Source: PFJX01 sp040751755 (GTDB lineage Bacteria; Pseudomonadota; Gammaproteobacteria; Burkholderiales; Thiobacillaceae). Taken from it: a stretch of DNA of 64,000 nt. Shown here piece by piece: positions 45,918-54,651 of the stretch. The translations under genes were made by a program, and so were the position numbers. Numbering within the stretch: the stretch's first letter is position 1; every line of letters begins with the position of its first letter. Below the pieces are notes generated by a model. That model saw only the letters and a list, made by a program, of their open reading frames with translations, did no database searches and was not told the origin of the DNA. The stretch is from the NCBI GenBank assembly GCA_040751755.1, contig JBFMHC010000020.1:248001-312000 (forward strand). Direction: 5' to 3'.

Positions 45918-46310
45918 CTATTTGGTCGGCTTGGCCTCCTCCAGACGGAACGTTCTGCCATTCTGAGTCCGACACGAGCCCTTAACATCAGGTAGGTGGC
46001 TTACCCACTCGCAGTCCAGGCGATCGCCTTCCTTGGTCTTCAAGACAGCTTGACCTTCCCTGATATGCCGTCGATGGACTTTGGACATGGTGCGATAGGC
46101 ACCACGGCATTCCGCGTCCAAACAACGCTCGCTATCCCATTCGCCTACATAGCGCTTGCCATCCAGCATCACTTCCATGGAATTTGGCTGCAGCCAAGTC
46201 AAAGTTAGCGTACCCACTGCCTGCGTGGTGTTTGAGTCGTCCTTGAGGGCCACGTTGGAAGAACAGCCAGCCATGGCAATCAGGGGCAGGATCAGCATCA
46301 ATCGTTTCAT
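45918..46310 (-). CDS. small lipoprotein, paralogue B
   Basis: This 130-residue protein has a lipobox (IAMAGC) and is a close relative of the 25686-26075 protein, sharing SNVALKD, TQAVGTL, EVMLDGKRYVGEWDSERCL and KVHRRHI. It lies 35 bases downstream of the accessory gene of RND block 2. Function unknown; see paralogue A for context. Confidence 0.75.
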   Translation of the reverse strand: MKRLMLILPLIAMAGCSSNVALKDDSNTTQAVGTLTLTWLQPNSMEVMLDGKRYVGEWDSERCLDAECRGAYRTMSKVHRRHIREGQAVLKTKEGDRLDCEWVSHLPDVKGSCRTQNGRTFRLEEAKPTK

Positions 46311-46345
46311 TTCGATCTCCTTTCGATGGGTAGGTGTTGTCGGCA

Positions 46346-46729
46346 TCAGCGCAGTACGAAGCGCACGGTCAGGGCGGGTTTGCCTGGCAGGTTCACGAGA
46401 GCCACCGCCTTGGCTCCGGTTACCTTGAACTGGCCCATGGCCTCAAGCTTGTCGCCAGCGGGCTTGAGCGCGACTTCCTGTTTCACGCCACCGGCCAGCA
46501 GGGTTAGCTTGGCGCTGGCCTTGGCGACATCGACCGGCTTGCCGTGGTCACGCACATGGAGGCGCAGGCTGTCCGGCTTGGCGACCAGTTCGAAGTCGAT
46601 GTCCTTGGCCTCGGCCACCACGCCGCCGTGCAGGGCGGTGTGTTCGTGAGCATGATCGTGACCGCCGGCCGCGAAGGCGCCGTTGCTCAGTCCGAAGGCC
46701 AGGGCGGTAAGTAGATGGATAGGTTTCAT
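46346..46729 (-). CDS. exported small protein of HME-RND block 2
   Basis: This 127-residue protein has a signal peptide, a His-rich start (GGHDHAHEHTALHGG) and a beta-rich domain (LTLLAGGVKQEVAL, VNLPGKPALTVRFVL). It corresponds to the 31748-32122 protein in the first block. ATG 46729 was chosen for the signal peptide and a GGAAA box. Confidence 0.7.
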   Translation of the reverse strand: MKPIHLLTALAFGLSNGAFAAGGHDHAHEHTALHGGVVAEAKDIDFELVAKPDSLRLHVRDHGKPVDVAKASAKLTLLAGGVKQEVALKPAGDKLEAMGQFKVTGAKAVALVNLPGKPALTVRFVLR

Positions 46730-46769
46730 GGTGTTTCCTTTCCTTGGGGGATGTGAACGAAGGTTGGCA

Positions 46770-49700
46770 TCACAACGCCTCGGCATCGCGGTCGGCGAGC
46801 AGACGCTCGGCATCCCGGCGCCCGAACAGCCAGAACAGCGCGGGGGTGAGATATGTGTCGAGCAGGGTGGAGCTGATGAGTCCGGAGAAGATGACCACGG
46901 CCACCGGGTGGAGGATTTCCGTGCCGGGTCGTTCCGCCTCGAACAGCAGCGGGGCCAGGGCGAAGGCGGTAACCAGGGCGGTCATCAGCACCGGCGCCAA
47001 GCGCTCCAGCGAACCGCGCACGATCATCGTGTGATCGAAGTCCTCGCCTTCGCGGCGCATCAGGTTGATGTAGTGGCTGACCTTGAGGATGCCGTTGCGT
47101 ACCGAGATGCCGGCCAGGGTGATGAAGCCGATAAGCGCCGCCACGGAAAGCGGCTGCCCGGATAGCCACAGCCCCAGCACCGCGCCCACCAGGGCCAGCG
47201 GGATGTTGGCCATGATCAACAACGACAGCCGCGCCGACTTGTAGCGGCTGTAAAGCACCACGAACATCAGCGTGAGCGACACGATGGACAACAGGCCGAC
47301 CAGCTTCGAGGCCTCTTCCTGGGCCTGGAACTGGCCGCCCAGGGTGACGAAGTAGCCCTCGGGCAGTTTCGTGCCCCCGACCGCCTTGCGGATGTCGGCC
47401 ACCACCTCGGACAGTGCCCGGCCCTGGGCGTTGGCCGAGAGGACGATGCGGCGCTTGCCGTCGTCGCGGCTGATCTGGTTGGGGCCGTCGCTATCCTCGA
47501 TGGTGGCGATGCGCGACAGGGGCACGCTGCCGCTCGGAGTGCTGAACTGGATGCGACTTAAGCCCTCCACCGTGCGCGCCGATTCCGGCAGACGCATGAC
47601 CAGGGCGAAACGCCGGCCGCCCTCGACGATCTGGGCGGATTTCTCGCCCTCCACCAGGCCTTGCAGCATGGCCAGGATTTGCGGCGTCGGCACGCCGTAT
47701 TGCGCCGCTGCCGCATAGTCGATGCGCACCTTGATCTGGGGTGCGAGCACCTGCTTTTCGATTTGCAGGTCGGCCAGCCCGGGGATGCCGGCAAGCTTGC
47801 CGCGCAGCAGGTCGGCCTGGGCGCGCAGGGTATCCAGGTCATCGCCGTAGATCTTGATGGCGATCTGCGAGCGCACACCGGACAGCATGTGGTCGATGCG
47901 ATGCGAAATGGGCTGGCCGATTTCGATGGCGGCGGGCAGGTTGATGAGGCGCCCGCGGATGTCGGCCTTGATGTCGTCCAGTGGTCGGGTCAATTCGGCG
48001 GCAGGCTTGATGCCCACGTCCAGTTCGCTGACATGCACCCCCTCGGCATGCTCGTCCAGTTCGGCGCGGCCACTGCGCCGTCCGACATGAACCACCTCCG
48101 GCACCTGGCGCACCAACACCTCGGCCTGCCGCGCCAGGGCGGACGATTCGGCCAGGGTCACCCCAGGATTCAGGCGCAGACCGATGAGCAGGGTGCCCTC
48201 GTTGAACGGCGGCAGGAAGGTGGTGGGGAAGAACGGCACCGCCACCGCCGCTACCAGCACCGCCGTAGCCCCCGCCGCCAAGGCTGCACGGGGTCGGTCC
48301 AGCACGGCTTGCAGGCTGCCGCGATACCTGGACTTGAGCCAGGCCAAGAGCCGCGTATCGCCGTGGTCGAGGGACTTCATTCGGGGAAGGAGGTAGAACG
48401 CCAGCACCGGGGTGATGGACACCGACACCACCAGGGAGGCCAGGGTCGAGACGATGAAGGCGATCCCGAGTGGCACGAACAGCCTGCCCTCCATGCCGGG
48501 CAGGGCGAACAGCGGCAGGAATACCAGCACGATGATGAGCGTGGCGTAAAGGATGGCGGAACGTACCTCCAGGGTGGCGTGGGCCACCAGCTCGATGGGA
48601 TGCAGGCGATGATCAGGGTGCTTGGCCCGGTCTTCCTTAAGCCGTCGCAAGACGTTCTCGATGCCCACCACCGCATCGTCCACCAGGCCGCCGATGGCGA
48701 TGGCGAGTCCCCCGAGGGTCATGGTGTTGATCGACATGCCGAAATACTTGAACACCAATGCGGTCATGAAGATCGACACCGGGATGGCGGTGAGTGCGAT
48801 CACGGTCGGGCGCAAGGTGCCCAGGAAGAAGAACAGGATCACCGCGACGAACACCGAGGCGCCGATCAGCTTGCCCTTCAAGGTATCGATGGAGGCCTCG
48901 ATGAAGCTGGCCTGGCGGAAGGTGACACGGGGCTCGGCCATGCCCGCTGGAAGTCCCTGCTTGAGCGAGCCCAGGGCGTCCTCGATGGAGCGGGTCAGCC
49001 CGATGGTGTCCGCCGTGGGCTGTTTCTGGATGCCCAGGATCACCGCCGGGCGGCCCTCGAATCCGGCGTCGCCGCGCTTGATGGCCGGGGCGAAGGTCAC
49101 CTCGGCGATCTGGCGCAGCAGGATGGGTTGGCCGCTGCGCGCAGTCAGCGCCAGATTCTTCAGGTCTTCCAGGCGCGAGGTGCGGCCCAGATTGCGGATC
49201 AGATATTCCCGGCCGTTGAGTTCCAGGAAGCCCCCCGACGAGTTCGAGGAGAAGCCGCGCAGGGCGCCGTCGAGTTGGTCGTGATTGACACCCAGTTCCG
49301 CCATGCGCACGGTATCCGGCTGCACCTGGAACTGGCGCACCTCGCCGCCGATGGGGATGACCTGCGCGACGCCGGGGATCGCCATGAGGCGAGGCCGGAG
49401 TACCCAGTCGGCGTATTCGCGCACCTGCATGGGGGTGATCTTTCCCGTGTCGATGGGGATGGCGATCTGCATGATCTCGCCCATGATCGAGCTGATCGGC
49501 CCCATGCGCGGCGTCACCCCATCGGGCAGACCTTCTTCCATGGAGGTGAGGCGTTCCGAGACCATCTGCCGCGCCCGGAAGATGTCGGTGCGCCAGTCGA
49601 AGGTGACGTAGATGAAGGACAGTCCGGCGCTGGACACCGAACGCACGCTCTCCACCCCAGGCAGGCCGTTCATGGTGGTCTCCAGCGGGAAGGTGATGAG

Positions 49701-49889
49701 TTGCTCCACCTCCTCCGGGGCCATGCCGCCCGCCTCGGTCATCAGGGTGACGGTGGGCTTGTTGAGGTCGGGAAAGACGTCCACCGGCGTCTGCATCAGG
49801 GTGAATGCGCCGTAGGCCATCACCACCAGGCTGGCGATGATCACCAGCAGCCGGTTGGTCAGGCTGTTGTCGAGTAGCCACTTGAACAT
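46770..49889 (-). CDS. czcA: HME-RND heavy-metal efflux pump, block 2
   Basis: This 1039-residue protein is a second RND pump, with TPVDVFPDLNKPTVT and the helix-4 motif AIGGLVDDAVVGIEN. It is paralogous to the pump at 32159, but the operon also has czcI and lies next to a CDF transporter and a CadR-type regulator, so Zn/Co/Cd export is a reasonable inference. The symbol follows the operon; the helix-4 motif does not match the classical CzcA signature as I remember it. Confidence 0.85.
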   Translation of the reverse strand: MFKWLLDNSLTNRLLVIIASLVVMAYGAFTLMQTPVDVFPDLNKPTVTLMTEAGGMAPEEVEQLITFPLETTMNGLPGVESVRSVSSAGLSFIYVTFDWRTDIFRARQMVSERLTSMEEGLPDGVTPRMGPISSIMGEIMQIAIPIDTGKITPMQVREYADWVLRPRLMAIPGVAQVIPIGGEVRQFQVQPDTVRMAELGVNHDQLDGALRGFSSNSSGGFLELNGREYLIRNLGRTSRLEDLKNLALTARSGQPILLRQIAEVTFAPAIKRGDAGFEGRPAVILGIQKQPTADTIGLTRSIEDALGSLKQGLPAGMAEPRVTFRQASFIEASIDTLKGKLIGASVFVAVILFFFLGTLRPTVIALTAIPVSIFMTALVFKYFGMSINTMTLGGLAIAIGGLVDDAVVGIENVLRRLKEDRAKHPDHRLHPIELVAHATLEVRSAILYATLIIVLVFLPLFALPGMEGRLFVPLGIAFIVSTLASLVVSVSITPVLAFYLLPRMKSLDHGDTRLLAWLKSRYRGSLQAVLDRPRAALAAGATAVLVAAVAVPFFPTTFLPPFNEGTLLIGLRLNPGVTLAESSALARQAEVLVRQVPEVVHVGRRSGRAELDEHAEGVHVSELDVGIKPAAELTRPLDDIKADIRGRLINLPAAIEIGQPISHRIDHMLSGVRSQIAIKIYGDDLDTLRAQADLLRGKLAGIPGLADLQIEKQVLAPQIKVRIDYAAAAQYGVPTPQILAMLQGLVEGEKSAQIVEGGRRFALVMRLPESARTVEGLSRIQFSTPSGSVPLSRIATIEDSDGPNQISRDDGKRRIVLSANAQGRALSEVVADIRKAVGGTKLPEGYFVTLGGQFQAQEEASKLVGLLSIVSLTLMFVVLYSRYKSARLSLLIMANIPLALVGAVLGLWLSGQPLSVAALIGFITLAGISVRNGILKVSHYINLMRREGEDFDHTMIVRGSLERLAPVLMTALVTAFALAPLLFEAERPGTEILHPVAVVIFSGLISSTLLDTYLTPALFWLFGRRDAERLLADRDAEAL

Positions 49890-49899
49890 GATGGCGCCC

Positions 49900-51000
49900 C
49901 TACCTGACCTGATTGACCAGCGTCGCGCCACGCACCACCACCCGGTCGCCCGCCTTCAGGCCGGTGGTCACCGCCACGTTCGCACCGTCCAGGGGTTCCA
50001 CCGTCACCGTGCGCGGTTCGAAGCGTTCCGGCGCGGTCTTGACCCAGACGATGGCCTGGTTGGCCGGGTTTTTCACCAACGCCGCCGCCGGCACGCGATA
50101 GCCCTGCACGGTGCTCCGGGTCAACGCGAAAACCTTGACCGGCTGGCCCAACGCCAGATTGGCCAAGGCATTGCCCTCGCCACGGAACATCAGGGGCAAG
50201 GCCTGTTCGCGCAGGCTGCGGGCAGCGCCGACGAAGGCCAGCGGCACCCGCGCATCGCCTACCGCCAGGCTGCCGGAAACCACGTCCAAGGCCTGTGCGG
50301 TGTCGTAGGCAAGCGCTTCGACGCGCGAGCGGTTGGGATCGACCACCTCGAACACCGCCTCGCGTGCCTCGACTACCTGCCCAGCCACGGCATTGCTCAT
50401 GGCGACCACGCCTGTGACCGGCGCGACCAGGGCATCGCGGTTGGAAAGTCCGGCACCCAGGGCGGCGATGCGCCCGTTGAGGCTATCGACCTCGCTCTCA
50501 GCCGCCTCGATCTCCTTTCTCGGGATGGTGTCGGCCAGTTCCTTCAGGCGGGTCAGCCGCTTCTCGGCCAGACCCTTGGTGGCACGCAATTCCGCCAGTT
50601 GAGCGGACTGGTTGGAGCGCTCGATCATGCCGGCGGACGGCACTACCCAGGCCAGCACCTCGCCTTTGTTGACCCGTTGTCCGAGGCTGGGGAAGCCGCG
50701 CGGGCCGGGCTCCAGCCTGCCGGCGATGAGGGCCTGAACCTTGCCGCCGGCATTGGGGTCCATGACCACCTTGCCGGAGAGTTCGAAGGCACGGGGCAGC
50801 GCGCCTTCCTCCACTGGCTGGGTGCGCACACCAATCTGGCGTTGCGCTGGCTTGGGCATGAAGACGCCGCCATCGGGCAGCCGCTTGGGGCCGCTACTGT
50901 TGGCGGCCGGAGAGGCGTCGCCGTGGTCGTGGCCCTCACCGGCATGGGCACCGGACACCAAGGCCAGGCAGAAGATGGCTATAAGGGCGAGCGGTTTCAT
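49900..51000 (-). CDS. czcB: HME-RND membrane fusion protein, block 2
   Basis: This 366-residue protein has a signal peptide, a His-rich mature start (GEGHDHGDASP), LPDGGVFMPKPAQRQIGVRT and a CzcB-type adaptor domain (PNAGGKVQALIAGRLE). It overlaps the upstream gene by 4 bases and precedes the pump by 10 bases. It couples the RND pump to the outer-membrane factor. Confidence 0.87.
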   Translation of the reverse strand: MKPLALIAIFCLALVSGAHAGEGHDHGDASPAANSSGPKRLPDGGVFMPKPAQRQIGVRTQPVEEGALPRAFELSGKVVMDPNAGGKVQALIAGRLEPGPRGFPSLGQRVNKGEVLAWVVPSAGMIERSNQSAQLAELRATKGLAEKRLTRLKELADTIPRKEIEAAESEVDSLNGRIAALGAGLSNRDALVAPVTGVVAMSNAVAGQVVEAREAVFEVVDPNRSRVEALAYDTAQALDVVSGSLAVGDARVPLAFVGAARSLREQALPLMFRGEGNALANLALGQPVKVFALTRSTVQGYRVPAAALVKNPANQAIVWVKTAPERFEPRTVTVEPLDGANVAVTTGLKAGDRVVVRGATLVNQVR

Positions 51001-51533
51001 GCGGCACCTCCCAAGCGTTGGCTGCGAAGGCGACGGATCAGCGCGGCCAGGCCGGCCAGTGCCGCGCCAGCGATGGCGGCCCAGAGGGCGTATTCCTGCC
51101 AGCCATGGGTATGCGCGGCCTCGGAAGCTTCGGCTTCGGCGTGGATATCAAAATCGCCAGCCAGTAGGTCGGCCTCCTCACCGGCATACACGGTGGCGGC
51201 AACCGGGAATTCCCCCGGCGTGAGCGGCTTGGCCAGGATGGCCTCGAATTCCCCTTCACCGTGGACCTTCACTGGCACCTTGATGCCGCCGAGTTCCAGT
51301 TCGAGCTTGGCGTCCTTGACCGGGCTGTTGTCGGCGGCATGGTCGAGCCAGAGGGTCAGATGTTTGCCGTCGAGCACGCCGACCAGTTCGAAGAGATCGG
51401 ACGTGGCGGCAAAGCGCGGCAACGTGGAGCCGGCAGTGGCGGCGGGGGCGTCGCCATGGTCGTGTCCATCACCGGCCCAGGCTGGCGAAGCGACGGCCAG
51501 GCTCAGGGCCGCCAGGATATGTTTGGGGTTCAT
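50997..51533 (-). CDS. exported membrane-anchored protein of HME-RND block 2
   Basis: ATG 51533 follows AGGAGG, giving 178 residues. A signal peptide, His-rich start (GDGHDHGDAPAAT), a beta-rich domain (FELVGVLDGKHLTLWLDHAAD) and a C-terminal helix (ALWAAIAGAALAGLAALI) match the paralogue at 36447. The function is inferred to be periplasmic metal handling with CzcB. Confidence 0.72.
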   Translation of the reverse strand: MNPKHILAALSLAVASPAWAGDGHDHGDAPAATAGSTLPRFAATSDLFELVGVLDGKHLTLWLDHAADNSPVKDAKLELELGGIKVPVKVHGEGEFEAILAKPLTPGEFPVAATVYAGEEADLLAGDFDIHAEAEASEAAHTHGWQEYALWAAIAGAALAGLAALIRRLRSQRLGGAA

Positions 51534-51550
51534 GGGTGTTTCCTCCTGAA

Positions 51551-52801
51551 TTATTCGGGTAGCAGGCCCAAGGCCTGGCGCAGGGCGGAGACCGATGCGG
51601 CCAGTTCGACGCGGGCACGGGCGGCCTCGCGTTCGGCCTCGGCCGCTTCGCCCTCGATGCGCAAACGGGTGGGCAGGTCGGTCTCGCCCAGGCGGAAGGA
51701 TTTCTCGAAGAAGCCGCGCGACTCGTTCGCCAGCTGCGCCCGCTGCTCGGCGGCAGCCAGCCAGGCACGGGCCGCTTCTTCGCGCTGACGGGCGGCGTCG
51801 ATCTCGGCGGCGATGCGTTCCTGTTCGACGGCCAGTTGAGCCTCCACCTCGGTTTCCTCGGCGGTCGCCGTGGCGACACGGACGCGCTGCCGGCTGTCGG
51901 AGCCGAAGGGGATGCGCACGCCCAGGGTGAGGGTGTTGGACCAGGCATCGCCCGCAGCCGCACGGTCGCGGGTTGCAGCCAGGCGTAGTTCCGGGTTGGC
52001 GCGGCTTTGCACACCGGCCAGGTTGCGAGCGGCGCGGGCCGTCTCGACACGGGCGGCCATATCCTTCAAGAGCGGATGTACATCCCCCTCGTTGGCTTGG
52101 GATGGGGTGGGTTCGGTGGCAGCGGATACAGCACCATTCACCGTTACGCCCGTAAGGCTGCGCAGGCGCTTGGCCGCTTCGGCCAGTGCCCCGCGTGACC
52201 GCGCGACTTCGGCGACGGCCCCAGCCACGGCGGCGTCGGCCTGGTGCCCATCGGCCCGCGACAGGTCGCCCGCCTTGACCCGCCGGGCCACGTCGGCGGC
52301 CAGCCGTTCGGCGTTTTGCCGGCGGGCCTCGGCGGCCTCCAGATCGATACGCGCCAAGGCCAGGGACCACCAGGCCTCGCGTACTTCGCCCGCCGTACGC
52401 AGTTGTGCAGATTCCAACCGCCATTCCAGCGCGGCGCCTTCGACTTCGGCCAGGGCGCGTTGACCGGCCCGCTCGCCTGGCAACCAGAGCGGCATGGCGA
52501 GGCCGACCTCGTATTCCCGGCTGCCCTGGTCGTGATTGAGCTGGTCGGTTTTGTAGGAAACATCCAGGCTGGGCGGCTCCGCCAGCCAGCTGTCGGCCGT
52601 CTGCCGACGTGCGCCGACGGCATCGCGTCGCGCCCTGGCGGCACGCGCCTCCGGCTGACGTGCCCAGGCGGCCTTGAAGGCCTGTTTGAGAGTTGGAGAC
52701 GTTTCCACAGCCTGGGCAGGGGGAATCAGTGCGGCAAATGGGATGGCCCATGCCAGCAGCCAGAGGGAAGCACTTCCCCTAAAGCGGAACACAATGTTCA
52801 T
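51551..52801 (-). CDS. czcC: TolC family outer-membrane factor, block 2
   Basis: The start was taken at ATG 52801, at the signal peptide (SLWLLAWAIPFAALIPPAQA), giving 416 residues. TolC helices are evident (LKQAFKAAWARQPEARAARA, GEVREAWWSLALARIDLEAA). It forms the outer-membrane channel for the block 2 pump. The 128 bases between it and czcI hold no gene. Confidence 0.87.
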   Translation of the reverse strand: MNIVFRFRGSASLWLLAWAIPFAALIPPAQAVETSPTLKQAFKAAWARQPEARAARARRDAVGARRQTADSWLAEPPSLDVSYKTDQLNHDQGSREYEVGLAMPLWLPGERAGQRALAEVEGAALEWRLESAQLRTAGEVREAWWSLALARIDLEAAEARRQNAERLAADVARRVKAGDLSRADGHQADAAVAGAVAEVARSRGALAEAAKRLRSLTGVTVNGAVSAATEPTPSQANEGDVHPLLKDMAARVETARAARNLAGVQSRANPELRLAATRDRAAAGDAWSNTLTLGVRIPFGSDSRQRVRVATATAEETEVEAQLAVEQERIAAEIDAARQREEAARAWLAAAEQRAQLANESRGFFEKSFRLGETDLPTRLRIEGEAAEAEREAARARVELAASVSALRQALGLLPE

Positions 52802-52929
52802 TTGAAGCCTCGTCCTGATGCGGCCGCCCACGTCGAGGGCAGCCGGGAATAACGCAAATACTTACGTCAAATCCGGCGAGGTAATCGCGACAACGAGGGA
52901 ATCGAGGGACGCGCCAACCTGCCGGAGCT

Positions 52930-53280
52930 TCAGGCGAGGTCGACTAGAGGGGGGCGAAACAGGGAGCTTGGCGGCGGGGTGGGCAGGAAGGCCCGGTAAG
53001 CCATGGCAGCACGGACTTGCGAAACCGGAAGCATGGGCGAATTGGCGTCGATGACGGCTTGCGCGAAATGCGCGTGGCAACTCGGGCAGTCGGCATCGAA
53101 ATCGCTATTGCCGGAATCGCTGTCCGTTTGGGCAGCGCTGGCCTGATGTTCATGCGCGTGGTGGCCGATGTGCTGCTGGGCTGGACCATCCGTTTCGTGC
53201 AGGCAATAAGCTGCCACCGCCGCAGTGGTCCACTGCAGCGGCAGGATAAGCAGGAAAAGGATGGCTACAAGCTTGCGCAT
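52930..53280 (-). CDS. czcI: CzcI-like periplasmic protein
   Basis: This 116-residue protein has a signal peptide (LVAILFLLILPLQWTTAAVA), a His-rich part (QQHIGHHAHEHQAS) and the pair CPSCH (DADCPSCHAH), resembling CzcI of Cupriavidus, which is encoded upstream of czcCBA and affects its regulation. It lies between the remnant of the Met-rich gene and czcC. Confidence 0.72.
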   Translation of the reverse strand: MRKLVAILFLLILPLQWTTAAVAAYCLHETDGPAQQHIGHHAHEHQASAAQTDSDSGNSDFDADCPSCHAHFAQAVIDANSPMLPVSQVRAAMAYRAFLPTPPPSSLFRPPLVDLA

Positions 53281-53290
53281 GTCGGGGAAG

Positions 53291-53395
53291 CTAACACAGC
53301 GCGCGCGTGCCGCACAACCGCAAGACCTGGGTGGCTATCAGGGTGGCGGGCATGGCCAGGGCGAACATCAGGGTATTGCGCTGCATCGATTTCAT
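53291..53395 (-). pseudogene. truncated remnant of the Met-rich protein gene
   Basis: The frame MKSMQRNTLMFALAMP is nearly identical to the start of the 38197-38697 protein (MKSMQRNTLMLALAAALAMP), and the DNA around it is also very similar. It then runs into unrelated codons and stops after 34 residues, 11 bases before czcI. The rest of the gene is missing, so the copy is inactive. Confidence 0.8.
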
Positions 53396-53434
53396 GTCCC
53401 CCGTGGGTAGGAAAAGTCGCTCATTGAGACTGCC

Positions 53435-53794
53435 TCAGCGGCCGGGTTGCAGCGCGGTAATCGTTAAGGCGCCATCCAGGCGTTCCACCACGAAACGGAT
53501 GCGGTCGCCGGGTTTGACCTGGTCGAGCCAGGCGGGATCCGTAACCCGGAACATCAAGGCCAAGGCGGGCATGTCCGGATTGTCCGGATCCAGGTTGGCC
53601 AGTTGGGCCAGGCGCACATTGCTGACGGCGATCTTGCCGATATTGGAGTTGATTTTCTTCACGGTGCCGTCGGTCCAGACCCTGTCCTTGGCTTGTTCGG
53701 CATGCATGACGTGGCCGTTGTTGTCGGCGGCCAACACCGGAAGTTGGGGCGCCATGAAGAGGCCCGCAATAAGGGTGAGCGTGATGAATTTCAT
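53435..53794 (-). CDS. CusF-like periplasmic metal-binding protein, block 2
   Basis: ATG 53794, 6 bases after GGAG, gives 119 residues. A signal peptide precedes a CusF domain (DGTVKKINSNIGKIAVSN, MPALALMFRVTD, IRFVVERLDG). Compared with the first copy, the His of ISHG is VSNV and TM of MPAMTM is lost (MPALALM), so the Cu(I) ligands are not conserved. It may bind another metal or be decaying. Confidence 0.8.
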   Translation of the reverse strand: MKFITLTLIAGLFMAPQLPVLAADNNGHVMHAEQAKDRVWTDGTVKKINSNIGKIAVSNVRLAQLANLDPDNPDMPALALMFRVTDPAWLDQVKPGDRIRFVVERLDGALTITALQPGR

Positions 53795-53922
53795 GCCGTT
53801 CTCCATTCAGTTCAATCATAAGTTTGGGCATTACCATGGTCCATGGCGGAGAAATTTCCGCCCTATTGGAAGCGGGGGTTACCCCCGCTTCGCTGTGCAT
53901 TTGCTGACCCGGAAACTGGGGG

Positions 53923-54555
53923 TTAATGCAGAGGAACAGCCAGAACCAACTCGGCACGCGCGTGCCGCACAACCGTGACCGAGGCCGTCAAGGCCAGAGT
54001 CGCCATCACGCCCGCCACCAGCAGATCGGGCCAGGCCGAGCCGGTGCCGAATACGCCTAGGGCGGCGAGGGCCACCGCCACGTTGCCGATGGCGTCGTTG
54101 CGGCTGCACAGCCAGACGGAACGCATGTTGGCGTCACCGTTGCGCCAAGCGTAAAGCATGATCGCCACGCCGACATTGACCGCCAGGGCCAGCAGGGCCA
54201 CCAATCCCATGGTCATTGGCTCGGGCGGGATGCCCAGTGAGGCGGCCCAGGCGGTCTTAGCCAATACCAGGATGCCGTAGACGCCCATAGTGACGCCCTT
54301 GACCCAGGCTGCACGTGCCCGCCAGGCCAGTCCCATGGACAGTACCGCCAATGAGAGGCCGTAGTTGGCGGCGTCCCCCGCGAAATCGACTGCATCGGCC
54401 AACAGGGACACCGATCCGGATTGCAGGCCGCCGCCGATTTCCACAAAGAACATCACGGCGTTGAGGACAAGCGCCACCCACAATACACGCCGGTAACGCG
54501 GTGACACGGCGGTACTGGAGGACTCACAACTTCCGGTGCAGGAGCAACCTGACAT
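53923..54555 (-). CDS. CDF-like cation efflux protein
   Basis: This 210-residue protein has about six membrane helices and the CDF pattern LNAVMFFVEIGGGLQSGSVS, LLADAVDFAGDAANY and SRNDAIGNVAVALAALG, with paired Asp residues for metal. It starts with a Cys-rich tail (GCSCTGSCES). It lacks the long cytoplasmic C-terminal domain of CzcD. It is divergent from the CadR-type regulator, so Cd, Zn or Pb efflux is likely. Confidence 0.8.
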   Translation of the reverse strand: MSGCSCTGSCESSSTAVSPRYRRVLWVALVLNAVMFFVEIGGGLQSGSVSLLADAVDFAGDAANYGLSLAVLSMGLAWRARAAWVKGVTMGVYGILVLAKTAWAASLGIPPEPMTMGLVALLALAVNVGVAIMLYAWRNGDANMRSVWLCSRNDAIGNVAVALAALGVFGTGSAWPDLLVAGVMATLALTASVTVVRHARAELVLAVPLH

Positions 54556-54592
54556 GGTTATGAATTTCGGTGATGAGATGGCCGCATTGAAA

Positions 54593-54613
54593 ACCCTGGA
54601 GCCGCTCCGGGGT
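54593..54613. promoter_or_regulatory. MerR-type operator between the CDF gene and cadR
   Basis: ACCCTGGAG, CCG, CTCCGGGGT form a 9-3-9 inverted repeat with one mismatch. On the minus strand it lies between TTGACC (-35) and TTCAAT (-10) with a 19-base spacer, the over-long spacing typical of MerR-family promoters. It should control the CDF gene. Confidence 0.65.
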
Positions 54614-54651
54614 CAAGAGGGTAAAGTCATGTTCTTGATTTGGAGTGAGCC

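Noticed and set aside
53017..53427. 136-codon plus-strand frame opposite czcI and the Met-rich remnant
   Set aside because: It is the antisense of czcI and of the remnant; no ribosome site or homology.
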